A stretch of 64,000 nucleotides of DNA from JANWYT01 sp034437555 (GCA_034437555.1 DAOTTQ010000008.1:146610-210609), one strand, 5' to 3'; positions 33,534 through 42,922 are shown, counted from the first letter of the stretch. Notes: a model not told the origin generated them from the sequence alone. A program made the numbers and translations.

Positions 33534-34775
33534 TTGGCAATCATTAAGGGCTATAAGCGGTGGATGCTTTGGGGTGTGGTTGGGTTTTTGTGTGCGTGCC
33601 AAAGTAGCGCAGGCTTTCCTAATGCCGTTGTAAGTACACCCGTTTCTGTATTGTCCATTGCCATTAACGCCCCGCAAGCAGTAATTCAGCCTACCCCCCT
33701 CTCGGCTGAATTCATTAGCCAAGCTGATTCTGAATACTTGCTTTTGACTAATTTATACGAGCGCGTTACGCCCAGTGTGGTGAATGTGGAAGCTGTGCGT
33801 AACGTGATAGACAACAGGCAAGACACTAGCCGTGCTTCGGGATGGGTGTATAACAAAGAAGGCTACATTGTCACTAACGCGCATGTGGTAAAAGATGCCG
33901 TAGAGGTGCGCGTGACGTTTAACGATGGTAGCGTGCTAACCGCCCAAACTGTTGGCATAGACACTTACAGTGACCTTGCAGTTTTGCGCGTCAATGCGTC
34001 CCCAGAACGCCTCTTTCCTTTGGTACTCTCCGATTCTAATGAGGTGCGCGTGGGACAACGTGCCATTGCCATTGGCAACCCGTTTGGGCTAAGTAGCAGT
34101 ATGAGCATGGGGATTATCAGTGGCTTGGGGCGCGCCTTACTCTCGGCAGAAATGATAGACAGCCAAACACCTGCGGGCTATCAAAACCCGTCTATTATCC
34201 AAACCGACACGCCCATTAACCCCGGCAATAGTGGGGGACCCCTGCTTAATTCACAAGGTGAGCTTGTCGGCGTAGCCACTGCCATTAGAACGGATATTGG
34301 CGTGTTTCAGGGTGTGGGTTTTGCTGTGCCATCTAATACAGTGGCGCGGGTTGTGCCACAGTTGATAGAAACAGGGCGTGTGAGCTATCCCTATTTGGGC
34401 ATTAGTGTAAACCCTGAAAGTAATGGCTTTAGCCTAGCAGGGATTGCCGAAATGCTTAATTTACCCGTTAAGCGCGGTGTCTTGGTGCGTGGCGTCGCCC
34501 TCAGTTCACCATCAGATAAAGCGGGATTGCGCGGTGGCAACCAAATTATTATGGTGCGCGGGCGTGCGGTGTGCGTGGGCGGTGATATTATTGTGGCGGT
34601 CAATGAGCATTATGTTGCCAATATGGACGATTTAACGGCTTATCTGATTGCCAATACATCGGTGGGCGAACAAGTGACCCTGCGGATTGTGCGTGATAAA
34701 GTCACGTTTGATGTGCCTGTATTGCTTGCGCCCCGTCCCTCTCAAACCAGCGAAACCAGAGACTGTGAAAGGTAA
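33534..34775 (+). CDS. HtrA/DegP-like serine protease, lipoprotein
   Basis: 413 residues. The short signal ends LCAC with a lipid-type Cys22. A Pro-rich spacer leads to a trypsin-like domain (about 70-265) with a full triad: His117 (VTNAHVV), Asp147 (SDLAVLRV) and Ser233 (NPGNSGGPLL). A PDZ domain follows (about 285-400; YPYLGISVNP, GVLVRGVALSSPSDKAGL), interrupted by RAVCVGGDII. Such proteases degrade misfolded envelope proteins. The TTG start at 33534 has AGGTG upstream. It is followed after 6 bases by a phosphatase gene. The phased repeat array lies upstream and could control it, but this is inference. Confidence 0.9.
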   Translation: MAIIKGYKRWMLWGVVGFLCACQSSAGFPNAVVSTPVSVLSIAINAPQAVIQPTPLSAEFISQADSEYLLLTNLYERVTPSVVNVEAVRNVIDNRQDTSRASGWVYNKEGYIVTNAHVVKDAVEVRVTFNDGSVLTAQTVGIDTYSDLAVLRVNASPERLFPLVLSDSNEVRVGQRAIAIGNPFGLSSSMSMGIISGLGRALLSAEMIDSQTPAGYQNPSIIQTDTPINPGNSGGPLLNSQGELVGVATAIRTDIGVFQGVGFAVPSNTVARVVPQLIETGRVSYPYLGISVNPESNGFSLAGIAEMLNLPVKRGVLVRGVALSSPSDKAGLRGGNQIIMVRGRAVCVGGDIIVAVNEHYVANMDDLTAYLIANTSVGEQVTLRIVRDKVTFDVPVLLAPRPSQTSETRDCER

Positions 34776-34781
34776 ATCCCT

Positions 34782-35243
34782 ATGCTCGTAATTCGTGATT
34801 GGCTTCATATTGGCGGTTTTAATGCCACCAAAGACACGGCGCTCTTAAAAGTATTTGGCATTACCAGCATGTTACAGCTTCATCAGCCCTCGCCCCAAGA
34901 GGGCATTGAAACGCTCTTTTTGCATATTGAGGATGGTCGCCCTATCTTGCCCCATGAAATAGAAACCGCCGTTGGTTTCTTAAAAGCACAACACGCGCAA
35001 GGGAAGAAGATTTTGGTGGCATGTGGCAGTGGCATTAGCCGAAGCGTAACGTTTAGCGTGATTGCACTGAAAGAGATAGAGGGCTTGTCGTTGCACGATG
35101 CGTACCAAGCCATTCGCACACGCCACCCCGAAGCCCTGCCCGACCATAGCCATTGGGACGCATTACGCGCTTACTATGGTGAGGGCGAGGACTTTTGGAC
35201 ATTGTGGAAAGAAAACGTGATGAAGGATGACAATGCGCTTTAA
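34782..35243 (+). CDS. Dual-specificity/tyrosine-phosphatase-like protein
   Basis: 153 residues, a compact DSP fold. The P-loop reads VACGSGISRS (Cys81, Arg87) with the catalytic Cys and Arg intact, but the invariant His before Cys is Ala80. A candidate general acid is Asp51, 30 residues upstream. The helix after the loop (SVIALKEIEGLSLHDAYQAI) and the HPEALPDHSHWDALR end are typical. It would dephosphorylate Ser/Thr/Tyr residues or another phosphomonoester. Loss of the His may lower the rate or raise the Cys pKa. It lies 6 bases after htrA and forms one transcription unit with it. Confidence 0.8.
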   Translation: MLVIRDWLHIGGFNATKDTALLKVFGITSMLQLHQPSPQEGIETLFLHIEDGRPILPHEIETAVGFLKAQHAQGKKILVACGSGISRSVTFSVIALKEIEGLSLHDAYQAIRTRHPEALPDHSHWDALRAYYGEGEDFWTLWKENVMKDDNAL

Positions 35244-35250
35244 GGCGTTG

Positions 35251-37227
35251 CTAAATCACGCGATCATTGCCCCCATCAATGGGGATTTGTGCGCCTGTGG
35301 TTTTGCTAAAGGCTTCGCCTAACATTGCCATCACCAACCGCGCTACATCCGCAGAGATGATGGTGGTTTTAAGCAGATTTTTGGTTTTGTATTGCTCTAT
35401 CGTCATGTGATAGCTTTCCGCACGCTTGGCGAGAATATCCTCCGACCAAATGCCCGTATCAAATACGGCATCAGGATGCACCACATTCACGCGAATACCC
35501 TCTTGGGCTAATTCTAACGCTGCTACACGCGCTAATTGTGTTAAGCCCGCCTTTGCTACGCTATATGCCCCCGCATTGTTGCCCGGTGCTGGCACATTTT
35601 TACTGCCCACAAACACCACACTCGGCGCGATGCCGTGCCGTAAATAGGGAATACACGCCTGTAATAACCGTTGATGGGACGTGAGATTGACGCTTAAACT
35701 GGACTCCCAACGGTCGGCTGCCATTGCTTCAATACTCATGCTGGGCGGAAAGATGCCCGCATTGCTAATGAGCAAGTCTAGCCCACCAAACCGCCGTATG
35801 CCTTCTTGAATGGCGTGCTTTAGCGCAGCACTATCGGTGACATCACACGCCACGCCTAGCGCGTCTGTGCCTGTGATGCTGGTGATGCTCTCGTTAAGGT
35901 CTAAGGCAATGACGCATGCGCCTTGCGCCCGTAGTGCTTCTACACACGCCTTGCCAATGCCACTTGCGCCCCCCGTTACCAACGCCACTTTGCCCTCAAA
36001 GGGTGGACGATTGCTCGCTTTCTTTAGTTTGGCTTGCTCTAATTCCCAATATTCCATCTCGAAGAGGTCTTTGGGTGATAGGGCTTGCCAGCCCCCTAAA
36101 TGTTCTGCCCATTGGATGGCGCGGAGGGTATGGCGCACAATGTCGCTGGCGATGCCTGCGCCCTTTGCTGTTTCGGCAAAGGTGAGCGTTCCGTGTTTTT
36201 CCCATACTGCCCAACGGGGTGCGGGGTCTAGGAGGGTTTGTGTGGTGGCAAATTCGTTAAAGTAGCCTTCATACGCTTCGGCATAGGCTTTTACCTGCTC
36301 TTCGGGGTCATCGCTTTCGCCCATAACAAGGGGGATTCGTTTGGTGCGGATGATGTGGTCGGGCGTTAGGCAACCCTGTGTGGCAACGCTAGGCATATTG
36401 GGCAAGTTTGCAAAGCCCACGTTGCGCTCGCTATCGTCTAGTAGGGCAATCATGGGGCGGTGGGCGTGCATACTAACGGCTTGGCGTAGGCGAGCTAGGC
36501 GGAGTAAATCGGGGGACTGTGCGCTAGATTGTGCCAGTGCATCCCACGCGCCGTTTGCCTTTAGATAGGCTTCTGCACGACTCACCAAGCGAATCATGCG
36601 CTCATAGCTCTCTTTTGCTGTATGCCCAAACGTAAAAATGCCGTGATGCAATAGCACAATGCCCTCAATGGCACTCCAATCAATGCCTTGTGTGCGCTCA
36701 TATACATCACGCGCCAGCACAAAGCCCGGCATCACGTACGGCAATACCAACACACGCTCATCATGATATGCCGCGCGAATCTGCGCTTCGCCATTGGGCG
36801 TATTGCTAATGGCTACGACAGCATCGGCGTGAGTGTGATCTACATAGGCAAACGGAATAATGGCGTGTAGGATGGCTTCTACAGAGGGCGTAGGGGCATC
36901 GGGATTGAGCATCGCGGCGCGTTGCTCGCGTACCATGTCACTATCGCTTAAGTGAGGCAAGGTTGCCATGTGCAAGAGGGCGTTCATGCGTACAGGCGCA
37001 AAGCCCGACTTTGTAATGGTGGCTAAATCCCACCCACTGCCCTTCACGTATAGCACATCCTCTTGTTGCCCATAAAAATTGGTAATCGTGGCTTTTAATG
37101 AGGTATTGCCCCCACCATGAAGCACTAAAGACGGCTCTTGCCCTAATAATTGGCTGGTATATACGCGCATTGCCAGCGCATCATCTTCAAATTGGGTTGC
37201 TGTGTGGTCTTGCCATAAGGGATTCAT
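35251..37227 (-). CDS. Bifunctional class II aldolase/short-chain dehydrogenase
   Basis: 658 residues. Residues of about 15-230 are class II aldolase/adducin: LVLHGGGNTSLKA, YVKGSGWDLA, HTHADAV with the metal-ligand His pair, and LLHHGIFTFG. Residues of about 410-655 are an SDR with VTGGASGIGKACVEAL, NAGIFPP and AYSVAKAGLTQL (Tyr and Lys). Fusions of this type are known as rhamnulose-1-phosphate aldolase/alcohol (lactaldehyde) dehydrogenase. They split a sugar phosphate and oxidise or reduce the product. Here the sugar is uncertain, since no rhamnose operon is nearby. Convergent with the phosphatase gene, 7 bases apart. Confidence 0.88.
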   Translation of the reverse strand: MNPLWQDHTATQFEDDALAMRVYTSQLLGQEPSLVLHGGGNTSLKATITNFYGQQEDVLYVKGSGWDLATITKSGFAPVRMNALLHMATLPHLSDSDMVREQRAAMLNPDAPTPSVEAILHAIIPFAYVDHTHADAVVAISNTPNGEAQIRAAYHDERVLVLPYVMPGFVLARDVYERTQGIDWSAIEGIVLLHHGIFTFGHTAKESYERMIRLVSRAEAYLKANGAWDALAQSSAQSPDLLRLARLRQAVSMHAHRPMIALLDDSERNVGFANLPNMPSVATQGCLTPDHIIRTKRIPLVMGESDDPEEQVKAYAEAYEGYFNEFATTQTLLDPAPRWAVWEKHGTLTFAETAKGAGIASDIVRHTLRAIQWAEHLGGWQALSPKDLFEMEYWELEQAKLKKASNRPPFEGKVALVTGGASGIGKACVEALRAQGACVIALDLNESITSITGTDALGVACDVTDSAALKHAIQEGIRRFGGLDLLISNAGIFPPSMSIEAMAADRWESSLSVNLTSHQRLLQACIPYLRHGIAPSVVFVGSKNVPAPGNNAGAYSVAKAGLTQLARVAALELAQEGIRVNVVHPDAVFDTGIWSEDILAKRAESYHMTIEQYKTKNLLKTTIISADVARLVMAMLGEAFSKTTGAQIPIDGGNDRVI

Positions 37228-37251
37228 GAGGGGGTCACTTTTCTATTCTTG

Positions 37252-38127
37252 TTACGGTTGTCCATCTGTATCGGGTGATTCTAAATCCAATTCGCTTTCT
37301 ATTGCATCATCAGAAAACTGTAGGATATATGAACCTTGTTGTTCATAAGAGCGATGAGACCGCAAATCATGATAAGGCGGGTTTTCAAACCCATTTTCTC
37401 TCGCCATTGCTCTTGTTTGATAGTTCATCCAGTAGTCGTCAAATACATCGATACCTAGTTTGGAAAATACCCCAGTGCCATTGAGCAATCGTTCTAAAAG
37501 TTTGGTAGAGCCAATGTTTTTGGTGTTACCACTACCGGGGCTATCAGATGCAATTTTGTATTTTTCCTCCAAGAAGATATGAAAATTGTGAGCGACAGAA
37601 GGGATTGTGTTAATGTCTGAAATCTTGTATATTTTGCGCTCATCCACACCTACTTTACGCTGATACACAACCCCTAAAACAAAGTGTGCCTTATACCGGT
37701 TATACGCAAACGTGCTACTTACTGGATGATCTCTGTTTCTAAAGTACCCACCAAAAGTACCCAATGTCATGCCGCTTACACGAGTCAATCCCGTAATATC
37801 TTGCTTCGCGGTATAAGTCGTTTTTATATCCAACGCAATACGAACACTTTCATCACTTTTTGAGATAAGACTGATGTCAGGGTAGTGGTTTTGCACCCTC
37901 GCCAGCACAATATCGTAGCCATGTTCGTTTGCGAATGAGGTAATGGTAGGGTACATCAGTAATTCTAGAACTTTAGAAAGCACTTTTGTGTCTAGTGAAA
38001 TGGTGTAAATGCGCTGTTGTCTGTCAATAAAGCCTTTAACCGTCCACTCCCCATGGTCATCTGCGATTTGGGTTTTAATAAGGCTTAGGTACTGCGAAAA
38101 TTGGTTGTGAAAGGCTCCTTGAATCAT
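37252..38127 (-). CDS. EcoRV-like type II restriction endonuclease
   Basis: 291 residues, clearly related to EcoRV (245 residues). The catalytic set is complete and spaced as in EcoRV: Asp84 (NHYPDISL), Asp100 and Lys102 (IALDIKTTYT); EcoRV has Asp74, Asp90 and Lys92. The DNA-recognition loop PGSGNTKNIGS matches the EcoRV loop closely, so recognition of GATATC is a good prediction. The N- and C-terminal additions differ from EcoRV. The ATG at 38127 (MIQGAFHNQF) has GGAG upstream and avoids overlap with the methylase. The gene is AT-rich compared with neighbours, which suggests transfer. It would cut unmodified invading DNA. Confidence 0.95.
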   Translation of the reverse strand: MIQGAFHNQFSQYLSLIKTQIADDHGEWTVKGFIDRQQRIYTISLDTKVLSKVLELLMYPTITSFANEHGYDIVLARVQNHYPDISLISKSDESVRIALDIKTTYTAKQDITGLTRVSGMTLGTFGGYFRNRDHPVSSTFAYNRYKAHFVLGVVYQRKVGVDERKIYKISDINTIPSVAHNFHIFLEEKYKIASDSPGSGNTKNIGSTKLLERLLNGTGVFSKLGIDVFDDYWMNYQTRAMARENGFENPPYHDLRSHRSYEQQGSYILQFSDDAIESELDLESPDTDGQP

Positions 38128-38143
38128 GTGCAACGCTCCGATG

Positions 38144-39226
38144 TTATTGTGCGATGAGTAGGAGTTCTTGGTTTTTTTTATGTGCAAGCGCATACTTTTG
38201 AGGGATTGTTGCCTCATAAACGTGATTTTTGTATTGACGTAGTAAGGTTATAAGCTGTTCTTTTGTCGGAATTCCATCATCACGATATGAAATGACCAAA
38301 ATACTTTTGTGATGCCTTTTTATCAACGTATTAAACGCTTCAAGAATCATTTTAGCATTATGCCACTGAGAAGATTGTCGTTTTAAGCGAAGGTGTTTAC
38401 TGTTGTAATCAATAAGTTCTCCCCATCGCGAATAATGAACCAACCCCTCTAAAAAGTGATAAAAGTCTGCATAATCTACTCCAACACCCTTTTTATTGAG
38501 GTAAGGTGAATCAATATAAACAAGGTCATGCCCTATTGGGGTTTCTAATGCGTCTACTTTTATGGCTTTGTTGTCTCTGCTGTTGTTGAATACGGCGGCA
38601 TTTGCCTCCTGAACAAATTCTCTAAAATGAGTTTCAAAAGGGGTATCCCAAGAAGTTTTATTACCAAAGCTACGTTGCACACTTGCCGTTCTCATGTATA
38701 GGTTTGCTCTGTGGAACAAGTTATAGGGGCGTTTAATGAGGCAAGCCTGAAACAATGCAAATTGAGCGAGTGCTTTTTTATAAGGGTTTTGAAGTGACGC
38801 AACATTTGTATTGACAATATCAAGCCAAGTATTTTCTTCATTGGTAAAGTAGATGCCTTCAAAGGTCTTTTCTATGAAGTTAGGGTAGGGCTGTAACTCG
38901 TGGCGCACTAAAAGATGTTTCACTTCACCTTTAGATAGGGTATGTTCGTTATTTTCTATGAGTGCGATTCCAACTTGTCGATTGAAGGAGAGGACATCAT
39001 TGTAAGTGACTTGTTTGCCCGCGTTCTTGAATAAGTGGCTAACTGCGCCAGTCCCCCCAAATACATCAAGAACGGTGTTACAGGGCAAATGCTGCACATT
39101 TTCCCATATCCAATCGACCAAAGACCGCTTGCTTCCCTGATAGCGTGTAGAAGGAAAGGGATAGTTGAAGGGACGAAGCCCATTTTGAGAAAATAGAGAG
39201 CGCTGTTGAGGGTACATATCGGACAT
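38144..39226 (-). CDS. EcoRV-type adenine-specific DNA methyltransferase
   Basis: 360 residues of the D12 class N6-adenine methyltransferases. The AdoMet site is DVFGGTGAVS (56-60) and the N-terminal signature is STRYQGSKRSLVDWI. Motif IV reads YIDSPY (239-242), with Ser in place of the usual Pro of DPPY. A target-recognition segment lies between about 100 and 235. It protects the host against the adjacent EcoRV-like nuclease by modifying the same site, presumably an adenine of GATATC (family knowledge). Codon use is AT-rich, as in the nuclease. The nuclease ATG lies 17 bases after this gene. Confidence 0.9.
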   Translation of the reverse strand: MSDMYPQQRSLFSQNGLRPFNYPFPSTRYQGSKRSLVDWIWENVQHLPCNTVLDVFGGTGAVSHLFKNAGKQVTYNDVLSFNRQVGIALIENNEHTLSKGEVKHLLVRHELQPYPNFIEKTFEGIYFTNEENTWLDIVNTNVASLQNPYKKALAQFALFQACLIKRPYNLFHRANLYMRTASVQRSFGNKTSWDTPFETHFREFVQEANAAVFNNSRDNKAIKVDALETPIGHDLVYIDSPYLNKKGVGVDYADFYHFLEGLVHYSRWGELIDYNSKHLRLKRQSSQWHNAKMILEAFNTLIKRHHKSILVISYRDDGIPTKEQLITLLRQYKNHVYEATIPQKYALAHKKNQELLLIAQ

Positions 39227-39281
39227 TTGCCTAATTTTAATGACACCTAGTGACCCAATTATACTACTAATTCAATCACTA

Positions 39282-39312
39282 GGGGGCGCAAGGCTTTTGC
39301 GCTCGCGCCCCC
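39282..39312 (-). terminator. GC-rich hairpin after htpG
   Basis: GGGGGCGC (39282-39289) pairs with GCGCCCCC (39305-39312). It lies 26 bases past the htpG stop. No T-run, so a tentative terminator. Confidence 0.5.
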
Positions 39313-39337
39313 ATTAAACAGGATCTTTTGGGGCGAT

Positions 39338-41212
39338 TTATGAGTGGGTGGCGGCTTCCATCAATTTCGTAAGACGGCTTGCCATGCTGGCGGGGTCGGG
39401 ATGGATGCCTTCTTGTAACAGAGTGGTTTCAAACAATTGCTCTACCACCAATTCAACCAGCCCTTCTTGCCCTTCACGTTCTAAGAGCGTGCCTAAATTG
39501 TGTAATAGCGGATGGCGCATATTGAGTTCTAGGGTTTTTACGGGTAACTCATAGTCACGGTCTAGCAAGCGATTGATGCGGAACATGTGGCGATTGCCGT
39601 TTTCTGCATCCTCACTGACCAAACGGGCAGCACTCCCTACTAACGTTTTGCTGGCTTGCACGCCCTTTACGCGGTCACCCAATACTGCTTTTACGCGGTC
39701 AATAAGGGCGGTTTCACGGTCTTGGGGCAAGGCTTCGGCTTGGTTGTCATCTTCTTTTAGCTGTCCCACTTCGTTCAGGTCAAGGTTGGCATCGTCTACA
39801 CTACGCAGTTTATAGCCCCTGTATTCGGTAATGCCCATGGGCAACATGGCATCCACCGCATCCGAGAAATACAGTACCTCAATGCCTCTGGCGCGGAAAG
39901 CATCCAGATGAGGGCTACGGCTTGCGCTGGCAAAATCATCTGCCACCACAAAGTAAATCTCATTTTGCCCGTCTACCATTCTTGAGGCATAGTCGCTTAG
40001 GCTCACCCATTCGTTTTGAGTGTCGTCTTGGGTGCTATTAAAGAACAGAAGGTCTTGCAGTTCGTCGCGGTCTTGTGCCGTCATTACTGCGCCCTGCTTG
40101 ATGAACCGCCCAAATTCGCTATGAATTTTAAGATAGGTTTCGCGGTCATTGTTTACCAGCCGTTTAAGCTCGGCAATCACGCGCTTGGTGATGGCGCTGC
40201 GTAGGTTTGCCATAATACGGTCACTCTTAACGTTCTCACGGCTTACGTTAAGGGGCAAGTCTTCGCTATCCACCACACCCTGCATAAAGCTAAGGTATTC
40301 GGGCAATAAGTCTTTGCTGTACTCTTGGATGAGGACTTTACGCGCATATAGCTTTAAGCCCGCTTCTTTGCGAAGTGCGAACATGCTCGGTTGGGCAGTG
40401 CTAGGAATGTACAGTAGGGCGTAAAATTGCATGGGTACATCAGCACGAATGTGCAAACGATGCGCGGGTGGTGCGAAGTCAAACGTCATCATCTGGTAGA
40501 ACTGGTTATATTCGTCGTCGCTAATGTCTTTGCTGGCTTTGCGCCAAATGGCAATTTGTTGGTTAACGGGGCTGTCATCTTCACCAATGTGAATGGGGAA
40601 GGCGATAAAGTCACTGTGACGCTTGATAATGTCACGCAGTTTATTGGCGGTTAGGTATTCTTTGGCATCTTCTTTTAAGGTAATGATGATGTCTGTGCCA
40701 CGATCGGCTTTTTCGGCGGGGTTAATGGTGTATTCTGTACCACCGCTTGCTTCCCATACGGCAGCCTCTGCATCAGGAAGATAAGACCGAGAGACCACAC
40801 GCACGTTATCAGCGACCATAAACACGCTATAAAAGCCCACCCCAAATTGCCCGATGATGTTTTGGGCGGTTTCGCTAGCGGGGGCATCTTTAATCAGTTG
40901 CAAGAAGTTTTTTGCGCCACTGCGGGCAATGGTGCCAAGGTTGGCAATCATTTCTTCTTGCGTCATGCCAATGCCTGTGTCGCTAATGGTGAGCGTGCCG
41001 TTTTCTTCGTCAACCGTAATATCAATGGCAAGCTGTGCGCCCGCGTCTAAAATGTCGGGGTTGGTAAGTTCTTCAAATTGTAGACGGCTGAGAGCGTCAG
41101 ACGCATTACTGATGAGTTCCCGAAGGAAAATATCGCGTTCTGTGTAAAGCGAATGAATGAGAATATCGAGAAGTTGCTGTGTTTCTGCTTGAAAGCTATA
41201 GGTCTGGCTCAT
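39338..41212 (-). CDS. htpG: Chaperone HtpG (Hsp90)
   Basis: 624 residues. The N-terminal ATPase begins MSQTYSFQAETQQLLDILIH and has RDIFLRELISNASDAL, DTGIGMTQEEM, IGQFGVGFYSVFMVAD and GTDIIITLKEDA. The middle domain includes LPLNVSREN (the conserved Arg region). The C-terminal dimerisation domain ends near residue 620. It is an ATP-dependent chaperone that remodels proteins with DnaK, and is cytoplasmic. A CIRCE element is not visible upstream, so HrcA control is not evident. It is flanked by the EcoRV-like cassette on one side and a divergent propeller gene on the other. Confidence 0.96.
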   Translation of the reverse strand: MSQTYSFQAETQQLLDILIHSLYTERDIFLRELISNASDALSRLQFEELTNPDILDAGAQLAIDITVDEENGTLTISDTGIGMTQEEMIANLGTIARSGAKNFLQLIKDAPASETAQNIIGQFGVGFYSVFMVADNVRVVSRSYLPDAEAAVWEASGGTEYTINPAEKADRGTDIIITLKEDAKEYLTANKLRDIIKRHSDFIAFPIHIGEDDSPVNQQIAIWRKASKDISDDEYNQFYQMMTFDFAPPAHRLHIRADVPMQFYALLYIPSTAQPSMFALRKEAGLKLYARKVLIQEYSKDLLPEYLSFMQGVVDSEDLPLNVSRENVKSDRIMANLRSAITKRVIAELKRLVNNDRETYLKIHSEFGRFIKQGAVMTAQDRDELQDLLFFNSTQDDTQNEWVSLSDYASRMVDGQNEIYFVVADDFASASRSPHLDAFRARGIEVLYFSDAVDAMLPMGITEYRGYKLRSVDDANLDLNEVGQLKEDDNQAEALPQDRETALIDRVKAVLGDRVKGVQASKTLVGSAARLVSEDAENGNRHMFRINRLLDRDYELPVKTLELNMRHPLLHNLGTLLEREGQEGLVELVVEQLFETTLLQEGIHPDPASMASRLTKLMEAATHS

Positions 41213-41329
41213 ACACCGTTCTCCTTAGGGTAAATGTTCTCCGCAAGATGTTATAGCATATCACCATAAGAAAAAAATAAACGCCCCCAAAACAGCATCC
41301 CCAGCAAAGAATGGCATTATAAATCATGC

Positions 41330-41335
41330 TATAAT
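41330..41335 (+). promoter_or_regulatory. -10 box upstream of the first TPR/propeller gene
   Basis: TATAAT, 75 bases before the TTG start. No clear -35. Confidence 0.4.
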
Positions 41336-41410
41336 CAAACTATGGCAAGCCAAAACGATTGTAAACTTTGAATAACCCGTGAAAGACATCTTTCGCCAGT
41401 GAGGTGAAAC

Positions 41411-42922
41411 TTGGCAAACAACAACGAAAACCCCATTAACCGACAACTACAAGCCGCCATTGGCGCAGCCAAACGTGGCGATAAGGTTGTGGCTCGCCAG
41501 CTTTTAGAAGCTGTTCTTGCCTCTGATGACAAGAACGAATTGGCGTGGATTTGGATGGCATCTGTGGTAAATACCGCCCGTGAACGGCGCGTGTGCCTAG
41601 AAAAGGTGCTACAAATTAACCCCAAGAATGAACGCGCCCGTGATGCCCTTAACCAAATGGTGGGTGTGGATAGCAACACTGCTAATCGTCCTCAAGCCAC
41701 TTATGACCCCGCACGACTAGAAGGGGGCGGTGCTTCTGCGCCACGCAATAACAATTTTGCGTTGTTGGCGGGCGTGGCGGTGGGCGTTATTTTGCTTTTC
41801 GTGGGCTTAAACCTTACATCTCCCACAGTACAAGAGGCGGTAATTACGTCTACGCCCCTCTCTGCTGAAGCGTTGGCGGTGGTGATTTCGCCTACGCCGT
41901 TTCCCACGCTAACCCCTAATTTTGTGATTATTCGCACCCGTGACTTGCCCACATTGCCACCGACGTTTACGCCTACGCCTACAGAAACGCCCACGCCCAC
42001 CACGTTTCCCTCGCCTACGCCCTTTTCGCTTGTTGAGTATGGCATCCTGTTTGCCAGTCGTGGTGGTTTAGAGGCGCAACCGTCACTCTCTATTGTGATG
42101 ATGGACGGCACGGGGCTACAGCCCGTTTTAGAAAACGCCCGTGACATTGCTTATAGCCGCACAGGTGAGCAAATTGCATTTGTGCGTGATGTGGCGTATG
42201 AAGAAAGCCAAGAAGGTGATTTTACAATTCCTGCGGGTACGGTGGGCGAATTGTTCATTGCGAATATCAATGACCTGGCTAACGCCCGCAAATTAACCGA
42301 ATTAAAGCGTGCTTCGGTATATACGCCTACTTTTTCGCCTAGTGGTGAACAAATTGTGTTTGCATCCGATTACGCAGGCAATTTTGAACTGTTCTTGTAT
42401 GACATTCCCGCCAACCAAACCTCACAACTCACGACAACGCCAAACGGCATTAGCAAAGACCCGCATTGGTCACCCGACGGACGGCGCATTGTGTTTACGA
42501 GTGATTTAGAATCGCCCAACTTTAGCGAGATTTATGTGTATGAGTTTGTCGAAAACGCCGAACCCCTGATAACGCGCATTACCGATGACGCGGGCAGCAG
42601 CTATTCACCGCAATGGTCGCCCAACGGAAGACAAATTGTCTACGCTAACGACGCGGATGGGAGTGGCAACATCTACATTATTGGCGCAGATGGACAACGG
42701 CGTTCTTCGTTGGTCATTAGTCCTTTTGAAGAAAAGAACCCTGTTTGGTCGCCTGACGGACGCTTTGTGTTGTTTATCGCTAATCGTGAGGACGATATTT
42801 TTCAGCTTTATTATGCCGAACCGCCGAATCGCACAGTAACGCGCATTCTGCGTGATGACCGTGAAGTTAGCTCAATTAGTGTGCGTCCCGACTTGCTTTT
42901 GCGCCTTGTGGGACAAAACTAG
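41411..42922 (+). CDS. TPR / membrane span / TolB-like propeller protein (first copy)
   Basis: 503 residues. An N-terminal TPR-like pair of helices (about 10-80; AAKRGDKVVARQLLEAVLA, CLEKVLQINPKNERARDAL) is presumably cytoplasmic. One span follows (NFALLAGVAVGVILLFVGL, about 113-131), then a Pro/Thr-rich stalk. A PD40/WD40-like beta-propeller (about 200-495) has repeats such as PTFSPSGEQIVFASD, PHWSPDGRRIVFTSD and PVWSPDGRFVLFIAN. TolB-like propellers bind partners in the envelope. The TTG start has GAGG six bases upstream. The next gene is a paralogue with the same layout, so this pair likely arose by tandem duplication. Confidence 0.8.
   Translation: MANNNENPINRQLQAAIGAAKRGDKVVARQLLEAVLASDDKNELAWIWMASVVNTARERRVCLEKVLQINPKNERARDALNQMVGVDSNTANRPQATYDPARLEGGGASAPRNNNFALLAGVAVGVILLFVGLNLTSPTVQEAVITSTPLSAEALAVVISPTPFPTLTPNFVIIRTRDLPTLPPTFTPTPTETPTPTTFPSPTPFSLVEYGILFASRGGLEAQPSLSIVMMDGTGLQPVLENARDIAYSRTGEQIAFVRDVAYEESQEGDFTIPAGTVGELFIANINDLANARKLTELKRASVYTPTFSPSGEQIVFASDYAGNFELFLYDIPANQTSQLTTTPNGISKDPHWSPDGRRIVFTSDLESPNFSEIYVYEFVENAEPLITRITDDAGSSYSPQWSPNGRQIVYANDADGSGNIYIIGADGQRRSSLVISPFEEKNPVWSPDGRFVLFIANREDDIFQLYYAEPPNRTVTRILRDDREVSSISVRPDLLLRLVGQN

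Noticed and set aside
41213..41410. CIRCE element before htpG
   Set aside because: No TTAGCACTC/GAGTGCTAA pair is present.
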